DNA of 64,000 nucleotides from Inia geoffrensis (lineage: Eukaryota > Chordata > Mammalia > Artiodactyla > Iniidae), in contig CM070919.1 in assembly GCA_036417435.1 (NCBI GenBank), positions 32,790,318 through 32,854,317 on the forward strand, read 5' to 3'. A program made the translations under genes and the position numbers. The first letter of the stretch is position 1. Every line of letters begins with the position of its first letter. The notes below the pieces were generated by a model. The model did not search any database. It was not told where the DNA came from and saw only the letters and a program-made list of their open reading frames with translations. This document shows, one piece after another, positions 56,311-64,000 of this stretch.

Positions 56311-57695
56311 TTAATGATTTCATCAAACGTATTGGACTAAATATACGCCAAATAGAGCTGGAAATCGGTAGGATGCATGATCAGCTGGTCTGTAGCAGGC
56401 GCTAGCCCTGAGGATGCCTGAAAACTTGGCCCCTAGTTAAGATATTCCTCACCATACTAACTCAGGGAGTCTGTACTGGATCCACTTACATGAGACTCTG
56501 GCCAAATTTACTGTTAACAAACTGAACAGCTGTAACTCACTGAGATTCATTGATTGAGTAATCCTTAACTTACACATAACCTGAAATTAATGAGATGCAG
56601 TTGAAGGTTTCCCAGGTGGAAAGGTTTGCTTTAATTAAGGTTGTTTGAACCCACAGAGCCCTATTTCTTGCAAGCAGGGTGGGGATGCTGATTAATGTGT
56701 CTGGGAGTCACCAGCCCTGCAGAACTTGACAGTACATGCTATGCTGCCTACCTCATTTCCTTCTTTAGAGTAAGCTTGCTACTGGCCATTTGTGTTTTGT
56801 GAATTTGATTTTCAATTTAAAACAAAAACTGCCGATTCTGGCCAAGCAGATTAGGCATTACAGTAAGACTGCAGGATTCTCTACTGATTGATAGTATTAT
56901 TCCTCTATACCACAGAACCTTATTAGGAAGTTATACTAGAAAATGTTTTTAAAAATCATTCGTATTCTTATCAACCACTCTAAAGAGTCTAGGAACCAAC
57001 CATACAAAACGTGTTAATTTGATAGAGAAAACAATTTCAAAATGACAAGATATTAAATAAGTTTTGAATAAACAGATTTGCTATGTTTGTAAGTATTTAT
57101 TTAAAGCCCTGTTAAACACTGAGCTTGATACCCTGAGTGATTTGGACAATTTATTCTAAGTTTTTTTTTTTTATAGAGAAATCTTGCAAGTAACTAAGTC
57201 AACTTCATAAAACAATACAAAAGTGAGAAGTTTCATCCTATCATATGTAAGTGCAATGCACAGGGCCATAATGGTTTCAAAAAACTGTTAAAGCAAGAAA
57301 AAGTAAAACAGCAGCTAGAAATGGATATAAGTATTTTTATATTCAATTATAAATTTTATAATTTATAGCATTTATTAAGTTATAAAGTTGTTAGATAAGC
57401 AAAGAAGAAAAAGAAGGGGATTGTGGGATCGTGTGGGGGAAATTGGCTCAGTATGTGGAGTTAAACTTATCACTTCAAATTGTCTTGTTCTTGTGCCTAC
57501 ATAAATTAGAAAAAATAGAAATCTCAACTATACATTTTGTTTCTGTAAATGTTTTATATTAACTGTACATACTTGAAGATGGAATTTCTCAGGGATTATA
57601 AACACTTCTTTTTAAACTAACACTGTTGTATCACTTTTTCTAAATGTGTCCATTAGCATGTAACATTGTTTTATATCCACTTTTATGCAATTAAG
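56311..57695. other. Nothing recognised
   Basis: No supported gene or repeat. The part 56380-56760 has average GC with no domain-bearing frame. The part after 56930 is AT-rich. Confidence 0.45.
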
Positions 57696-57707
57696 AAAAA
57701 CACAAAG
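57696..57707. repeat. Left target-site duplication of the youngest L1
   Basis: AAAAACACAAAG, repeated exactly at 63348-63359. Confidence 0.85.
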
Positions 57708-59656
57708 GAGACAGGAGAAGAAGGTCGAAGATTAAGACGCGGAGATCACCTTCCTCCCCACAGATACATCAGAAATACATCTACACATGGAAGAACTCCT
57801 ACAGAACACCTACTGAATGCTGGCAGAAGACCTCAGACCTCCCCAAAGGCTAGAAAGTCCCCACGTACCTGGGTAGGGCAAAAGAAAAAAGAATAAATAG
57901 AGACAAAAGGATAGGGATGGATGTGCACCAATGAGGGGGGAGCCGTGAAGGAGGAAAAGTTTCCACACACTAGAAGCCCCTTTGCGGGCAGAGGCTGTGG
58001 GTGGCGGAGGTGGGAGCTTCGGAGCCGCGGAGGAGAGCACAGCAACAGGGGTGCGGAGGGCAAAGCAGGGAGATTCCTGCATAGAGGATCGGGGCCGACC
58101 GGCGCTCACCAGCCTGAGAGGCTTGTCTGCTTACCCGCTGGGGCAGGCAGGGCTGGGAGCTGAGGCTTGGGCTTCGGTCGGAGCGCTGGGGGAGAACTGG
58201 GGTTGGTGGCGTGAACACAGCCTGCAGGGGGTTAGTGCGCCACGGCTGCCCTGGAGAGTGTCCGGGTAAAAGTCTGGAGCTGCCTAAGAGGCAAGAGACT
58301 TTTTCTTCCCTCTTTGTTTCCTGGTGCACGAGGAGAGGGGATAAAGAGCACTGCTTAAAGGAGCTCCTGAGACAGGCGTGAGCCACAGCTAAAAGCGTGG
58401 ACCCCAGAGACAGGCATGAGACGTTAAGGCTGCTGCTGCCACCACCAAGAAGCCTGTGTGCAAGCACAGGTCACCATCCACACCCCCTTCCGGGGAGCCT
58501 GTGCAGCTGGCCACTGCCTGGGTCCCGGGGTCCAAGGACAACTTCCCCGGGAGAACACACAGCATGCCTCAGGCTGGTGCAACGTCTCGCTGGCCTCTGC
58601 CGCCGCAGGCTCGCCCTGCCCTCCATGCCCCTCCCTCCCCCCGGCCTGAGTGAGCCAGAGCCTCCGAATCAGCAGCTCGTTTAACACCGTCCTGTCTGAG
58701 AGAAGAGGAGATGCCCTCACGTGACCTACACGCAGAGGCGGGGCCAAATCCAAAGCTGAGCCCCGAGAGCTGTGCGAACAAAGAAGAGAAAGGGAAATCC
58801 CTCCCAGCAGCCTCAGAAGCAGCAGATTAAAGCTCCACAATCAACTTGATGTACCTGCATCTGTGGAATACCTGAATAGACAACGCATCATCCCAAATTA
58901 AGGAGGTGGACTTTGGAGGCAAAGATATATTATTTTTTCTCCTTTTCCTCTTTTTGTGAGTGTGTATGTGTATGCTTCTGTGTGAGATTTTGTCTGTATA
59001 TCTTTGCTTTCACCATTTGTCCTAGAGTTCTGTCCTTTTTTTTTACTTTTCAAAAAAATTTTTTCTTAATAATTATTTTTTACTTTACTAACTTTATTTT
59101 AGTTTATCTTTTATTTTTATTCTCCTTCTTTCTATTTTTTTCTCCCTTTTATTCTGAGCCATGTGGATGAAAGGCTCTTGGTACTGCAGCCAGGAGTCAG
59201 TGCTGTGCCTCTGAGGTGGGAGGGCCAAGTTCAGGACACTGGTCCACAAGAGACCTCCCAGCTCCATGTAATATCAAACGGTGAAAATCTCCCAGAGATC
59301 TCCACCTCAACACCAACACCCAGCTTCACTCAACGACCAGGAAGCTACAGTGCTGGACACCCTATGGGAAACAACTAGGAAGACAGGAACACAGCCACAT
59401 CCATTAGCAGAGAGGCTGACTAAGATCATTATAGGGCCACAGACACCCCAAAACACACCACCAGATGTGGACCTGCCCACCAGCAAGACAAGATCCAGCC
59501 TCATCCACCAGAACACAGGCACTAGTCCCCTCCACCAGGAAGCCTACACAACCCACTGAACCAACCTTAGCCACTGGGGACTGACACCAAAAACAACAGG
59601 AACTACAAACCTGCAGCCTGCAAAAAGTAGACCACAAACACAGTAAGATAAGCAAA
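57708..59656 (+). promoter_or_regulatory. L1 5' UTR (CpG-rich promoter region)
   Basis: A GC-rich, CpG-containing leader (57970-58800 especially) in an AT-rich neighbourhood. It starts with a recognisable head ('GAAGGTCGAAGATTAAGACGCGG'). A T-rich tract lies at 58925-59158. After it comes a block rich in short CA-containing phrases (59160-59640) that aligns with 20525-20787 of the other full-length L1. The upstream 1.2 kb shares no visible similarity with the leader at 19209. An internal promoter is expected here from L1 biology; no core site was identified. Open frames in it on either strand, up to 165 residues, are composition artefacts. Confidence 0.85.
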
Positions 59657-59935
59657 ATGAAAAGACAGAAACACACAGCTTTAAATGATACATTAAACAA
59701 GATGGACTTAATTGATATTTATAGGACATACCATCCAAAAACAACAGAATACACATTTTTCTCAAGTGATCATGGAACATTCTCCAAGACACATCATATC
59801 TTGGGTCACAAATCTAGCCTTGGTAAATTTCAGAAAATTGAAACCATATCAAGTATCTTTTCCGACCACAATTCTTTGAGACTAAATATCAATTTCAGGA
59901 AAAGACCTGAAAAAATACAAACACATGGAGGCTAA
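59657..59935 (+). pseudogene. Fused reading frame: ORF1 start joined to ORF2 endonuclease
   Basis: The ATG at 59657 is at the place of the L1 ORF1 start (MKRQ...). After about seven codons the frame passes straight into the second half of the ORF2 endonuclease: ALNDTLNKMDLIDIYRTYHP, then a HHILGHKSSLG block (the usual D-H pair mutated to T-H-H) and SDHNSLRLNI. The junction lies near 59667-59679. There the sequence GAAACACACAGCTTTA compares with GAAACACAAGCTTTA in the intact-order copy (22210-22224), so the break used about 8 bp of shared sequence. The frame ends at 59935 because of an upstream frameshift. The product would be an inactive fragment. Confidence 0.85.
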
Positions 59936-62900
59936 ACAATACATTACTTAATAACAAAGTGATCACTGAAGAAATCAAAGAGGAAATCAAAAAATACCTA
60001 GAAACAAATGACAATGGAGACACAACGACCGAAAAACTATGGGATGCAGCGAAAGCAGTTCTAAGAGGGAAGTCTATATAACAATACAATCCTACCTTAA
60101 GAAACAGGAAACATCTCGAATAAACAACCTAACCTTGCACCTAAAGCAATTAGAGAAGGAACAAAAAAACCCCAAAGTTAGCAGAAGGAGAGAAATCATA
60201 AAGATCAGAGCAGAAATAAATGAAAAAGAAATGAAGGGAACCATAACAAAGATCAATAAAACTAAAAGCTGGCTCTTTGAGAAGATAAACAAAATTGATA
60301 AACCATTAGCCAGACTCATCAAGAAAAATAGGAAGAAGACTCAAATCAATAGAATTAGAAATGAAAAAGGAGAAGTAACAACTGACACTGCAGAAATATA
60401 AAGGATCATGAGAGATTATTACAAGCAACTCTACGCCAATAAAATGGACAACCTGGAAGAAATGGACAAATTCTTAGAAATGCACAACCTGCCAAGACTG
60501 AACCAGGAAGAAATAGAAAATATGAACAGACCAATCACAAGCACTGAAATTGAAACTGTGATTAAAAATCTTCCAACAAACAAAAGCCCAGGACCAGATG
60601 GCTTCACAGGCGAATTCTATCAAAAACTTAGAGGAGAGCTAACACATATCCTTCTCAAACTCTTCCAAAAAACAACAGAGGGAGGAACACTCCCAAACTC
60701 ATTCTACGAGGCCACCATCACCCTGATACCAAAACCAGACAAAGATGTCACATAGAAAGAAAACTACAGGCCAATATCACTGATGAACATAGATGCACAA
60801 ATCCTCAACAAAGTACTAGCAAACAGAATCCAACAGCACATTAAATGGATCATACACCACGATCAAGTGGGGTTTATTCCGGGAATGCAAGGATTCTTCA
60901 ATATATGCAAATCAATCAACGTGATACACCATATTAACAAATTGAAGGAGAAAAACCATATGATCATCTCAATAGATGCAGAGAAAGCTTTCGACAAAAT
61001 TCAACACCTATTTATGATAAAAACCCTGCAGAACGTAGGCATAGAGGGAACTTTCCTCAACATAATAAAGGCCATATATGACAAACCCACAGCCAACATT
61101 GTCCTCAATGGGGAAAAACTGAAACCATTCCCACTAAGATCAGGAACAAGACAAGGCTCCCCACTCTCACCACTCTTATTCAACATAGTTTTGGAAGTTT
61201 TAGCCACAGCAATCAGAGAAGAAAAGGAAATAAAAGGAATCCAAATCGGAAAAGAAGGAGCAAAGTGGTCACTGTTTGCAGATGACATGATACTATACAT
61301 AGAGAATCCTAAAGATACTACCAGAAAACGACTAGAGCTAATCAATGAATTTGGTAAAGTAGCAGGATACAAAATGAATGCACAGAAATCTCTGGCATCC
61401 TTATACACTAGTGATGAAAAATCTGAAAGTGAAATTAAGCAAACACTCCCATTTACCATTGCAACAAAAAGAATAAAATATCTAGGAATAAACCTAAGGA
61501 GACAAAAGACCTGTATGCAGAAAATTATAAGACACTGATGAAAGAAATTAAAGATGATACAAACAGATGGAGAGATATACCATGTTCTTGGATTGGAAGA
61601 ATCAACATTGTGAAAATGACTCTACTACCCAAAGCAATCTACGGATTCAATGCAATCCCTATCAGACTACCAGTGGCATTTTTCACAGAACTAGAACAAA
61701 AAAATTCACAATGTGTATGGAAACACAAAAGACCCCGAATAGCCAAAGCAATCTTGAGAATGAAAAATGGAGCTGGAGGAATCAGACTCCCTGACCTCAG
61801 ACTATATTACAAAGCTACAGTAATCAAGACAGTCTGGTACTGGCACAAAAACAGAAATATAGATCAATGGAACAGGATTGAAAGCCCAGAGATAAACCCA
61901 CGCACATATGGTCACCTGATCTTTGATAAAGGAGGCAAGAATATACAGTGGAGAAAAGACATCCTCTTCAATAAATGGTGCTGGGATAACTGGACAGCTA
62001 CATGTAAAAGTATGAGATTAGAACACTCCCTAACACCATACAAAAAAATAAACTCATAATGGATTAAAGACCTAAATGTAAGGCCAGAAATTATCAAACC
62101 TTAGAGGAAAACATAGACAGAACACTCTGTGGCATAAATCATAGCAAGATCCTTTTTGACCCACCTCCTAGAGAAATGGAAATAAAAACAAAAACAAATG
62201 GGACCTAATGAAACTTAAAAGGTTTTGCACAGCAAAGAAAACCATAAGCGAGACAAAAGGACAACCCTCAGAATGGAGAAAATATTTGCAAATGAAGCAA
62301 CTGACAAAGGATTAATCTCCAAAATTTACAAGCAGCTCATGCAGCTCAATAACAAAAAAACAAACAACCCAATCCAAAAATGGGCAGAAGACCTAAATAG
62401 ACATTTCTCCAAAGAAGATATACAGATGGCCAACAAACACATGAAAGAATGCTCAACATCATTAGAGAAATGCAAATCAAAACTACAATGAGATATCATC
62501 TCACACCAGTCAGAATGGCCATCATCAAAAAATCTAGAAACAATAAATGCTGGAGAGGGTGTGGAGAAAAGGGAACCCTCTTGCACTGTTAGTGGGAATG
62601 TAAATTGATACAGCCACTATGGAGAACAGTATGGAGGTTCCTTAAAAAACTACAAATAGAACTACCATACGACCCAGCAATCCCACTACTGGGCATGTAC
62701 CCTGAGAAAACCATAATTCAAAAAGAGTCATGTACCAAAATGTTCATTGCATCTCTATTTACAATAGCCAGGACATGGAAGCAACCTAAGTGTCCATCAA
62801 CAGATGAATGGATAAAGAAGATGTGGCACATATATACAATGGAATATTACTCAGCCATAAAAAGAAACGACATTGAGTTATTTGTAGTGAGGTGGATGGA

Positions 62901-62976
62901 CCTAGAGTCTGTCATACAGAGTGAATTAAGTCAGAAAAATAAACACTGTATGATAACACATATATATGGAATCTAA
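59936..62976 (+). pseudogene. L1 ORF2 (reverse transcriptase and C-terminal domain), lightly damaged
   Basis: Linker to RT: frame 60039-60401 ends at a single TAA (60399-60401), and the same frame resumes as 60408-60755 with [15 protein letters not shown] and LIPKPDKD, ended by TAG (60753-60755), then again resumes in frame at 60783. The 251-residue piece 60783-61538 holds SIDAEKAFD (D65), [12 protein letters not shown] and intact FADD at residues 165-168 (61275-61286). A 4-bp loss near 61490 shifts the frame. The next piece (61538-62059) ends at TAA in the codon before W. The C-terminal pieces 62225-62491 and 62605-62976 include [20 protein letters not shown] and MEYYSAIKRND. Only a handful of lesions were seen, but they are inactivating. 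Confidence 0.92.
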
Positions 62977-63347
62977 GGGGAAAAAAAGGGTCATGAAGAA
63001 CCTAGGGGTAAGACAGGAATAAAGACACAGACCTACTAGAGCATGGACTTGAGGATATGGGGAGGCGGAAGGGTAAGATGTGCCAAAGTGAGAGAATGGC
63101 ATGGACATATATACACTACCAAATGTAAAATAGATAGCTAATGGGAAGCAGCCACATAGCACAGGGAGATCAGCTCGGTGCTTTGTGGCCACCTAGAGGG
63201 GTGGGATAGGGAGTGTGGGAGGGAGGGAGACACAAGAGGGAAGAGATATGGTAACATATGTATAAGTGATTCACTTTGTTATAAAGCAGAAACTAACACA
63301 CCATTGTAAACCAATCATACTCCAATAAAGATGTTTAAAGAAAAACC
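62977..63347 (+). mobile_element. 3' UTR of the youngest L1
   Basis: Same family as 25617-26040: purine-rich GGAGGCGG and GGGTGGGATAGGGAG tracts, a GCACAGGGAGATCAGCTCGG block, AATAAAGATG near the end (63324), then the tail and the right target duplication. Confidence 0.88.
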
Positions 63348-63359
63348 AAAAACACAAAG
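63348..63359. repeat. Right target-site duplication of the youngest L1
   Basis: AAAAACACAAAG, exact copy of 57696-57707. Confidence 0.85.
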
Positions 63360-63639
63360 AAAGCTTTTCTTTAGTAACAGTACCTTTATGAGAATGACAA
63401 TTATTTTAACTTGGAAGTTGCATGTTAAACCTCAGGTATGATCTATTATTTAAAATATTTTCAATGAGCCTCCAACCTGATCTGATCCTCTTCAACTTTC
63501 TTAATTGCAAACAAATGGAAGCAATTTCACCTACAACTGACTTAAAAAACTATTCATTAAAGTAATTCATTTTCAACTTCTGGGACAAAGATTAAGTTAG
63601 GGTATTCACTTTTCCTTTAATACCACTATGTATATGTGA
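63360..63639. other. Nothing recognised
   Basis: AT-rich DNA after the youngest L1, no supported feature. Confidence 0.4.
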
Positions 63640-63860
63640 CAACATATACATGACTCGATAGATTATCATTTTTCATCATAGTTACATTCTATAAAGTTGC
63701 TGGGAACACTGAATTAGCAAATACGAAACCATTGCTCTTAGGAGAAATAAAGATCAGGTACCCGTGAATCTCTGGCTACAATATTTTCATTAACTCATCT
63801 ATAAAAACCTTATTTTATATGTGTTTCTGATTGAAGATAGCTTAATTAACATATATTTCT
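63640..63860. mobile_element. Probable ancient DNA-transposon remnant (family uncertain)
   Basis: The order 'ATCATAGTTACATTCTATAAAGTTGCTGGGAACACTGAATTAGCAAATACGAAACC' then 'GGTACCCGTGAATCTCTGGCTACAATATTTTCATTAAC' matches a dispersed mammalian repeat that I remember as a non-autonomous DNA transposon. I cannot name it or its strand with confidence. No terminal inverted repeats were seen, so it is a fragment. Confidence 0.4.
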
Positions 63861-64000
63861 TACAGATAATTGCATTGTCTCTGGATGAGTAAAGCCAGAG
63901 ACTTTGGAAGCCATTTGTGTTACATAGGTTTATTTGCCAATCTCCTTGTAAAATCCATTTTAGAATTTTGTATATACTTACTGACTTCACATCTACCACG

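Larger units (their letters stand above)
57708..63347 (+). mobile_element. Youngest L1 in the window: complete 5' UTR, internal deletion removing most of ORF1
   Basis: A 5.6-kb L1 bordered by an exact 12-bp target duplication. Parts: 5' UTR 57708-59656, a fused ORF1/ORF2 start at 59657, ORF2 to 62976, 3' UTR to 63347. Compared with the copy at 19209, about 1.4 kb between the ORF1 start and the middle of the ORF2 endonuclease is missing. The RT region is close to intact, with FADD preserved and only single-base nonsense changes and small indels, so this is the most recent L1 here. It could not have encoded ORF1 protein in its present form. Confidence 0.93.

Noticed and set aside
57970..58467. 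165-residue minus-strand open frame
   Set aside because: It is fully inside the GC-rich L1 5' UTR, where stops are rare on both strands. No motif.

Overview
This window looks like nuclear DNA of a cetacean, probably a toothed whale. The evidence is the repertoire of young repeats. There are several tRNA-derived SINEs of the CHR-1/CHR-2 type, which begin with a GGGCTTCCCTGG head, and L1 LINEs of the cetartiodactyl type. I saw no BovB LINE and no ruminant-specific Bov-A SINE. I assigned these families by eye from remembered consensus sequences, not by a search.

I found no host protein-coding exon, no functional RNA gene, no CRISPR array and no bacterial or plasmid feature. All open reading frames that make biological sense are pieces of L1 (or L2) proteins. 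The window is therefore an AT-rich intergenic or deep-intronic stretch in which layers of transposons lie in unrecognised, mostly unique-looking sequence.

Layout: 1-3240 nothing recognised; 3240-6020 an ancient L1M; 6040-6590 an antisense L1M split by a CHR-2 SINE, then a MIR; 7085-7508 an L1 3' end; 8599-8816 a CHR-2 SINE; 10110-15735 a near full-length but internally deleted older L1 carrying two SINEs; 17018-17363 an antisense CHR-1 SINE; 17395-26215 an antisense L2 split by a full-length L1 (19209-26040, 12-bp target duplication, itself carrying a SINE); 26225-30030 a MIR, an antisense L1M and two antisense L2 pieces; 30030-33330 mainly unique with two MIRs; 33330-34590 an L1 3' half; 35150-38850 degraded antisense L1 material with three younger L1 3' fragments; 39080-40960 an antisense L1M; 41285-44586 a head-to-head pair of L1s in inverted orientation; 44590-48880 nothing recognised; 48880-54240 ancient L1/HAL1-like DNA with an LTR inserted in it; 54240-56000 a second probable LTR with a possible internal remnant; 57708-63347 the youngest L1; 63640-63860 a possible DNA-transposon remnant.

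The most notable object is the L1 at 57708-63347. It has a perfect 12-bp target-site duplication, a complete-looking 5' UTR and an intact FADD reverse-transcriptase motif. About 1.4 kb is missing between the start of ORF1 and the middle of the ORF2 endonuclease domain. The deletion fuses the ORF1 start codon in frame to ORF2. Other points of interest are a roughly 250-bp monomer-like duplication in the 5' UTR of the other full-length L1, unlike 5' UTR heads on L1s with related coding regions, inverted L1 pairs, and nested insertions that give a relative chronology. I found no convincing evidence of a new biological system.
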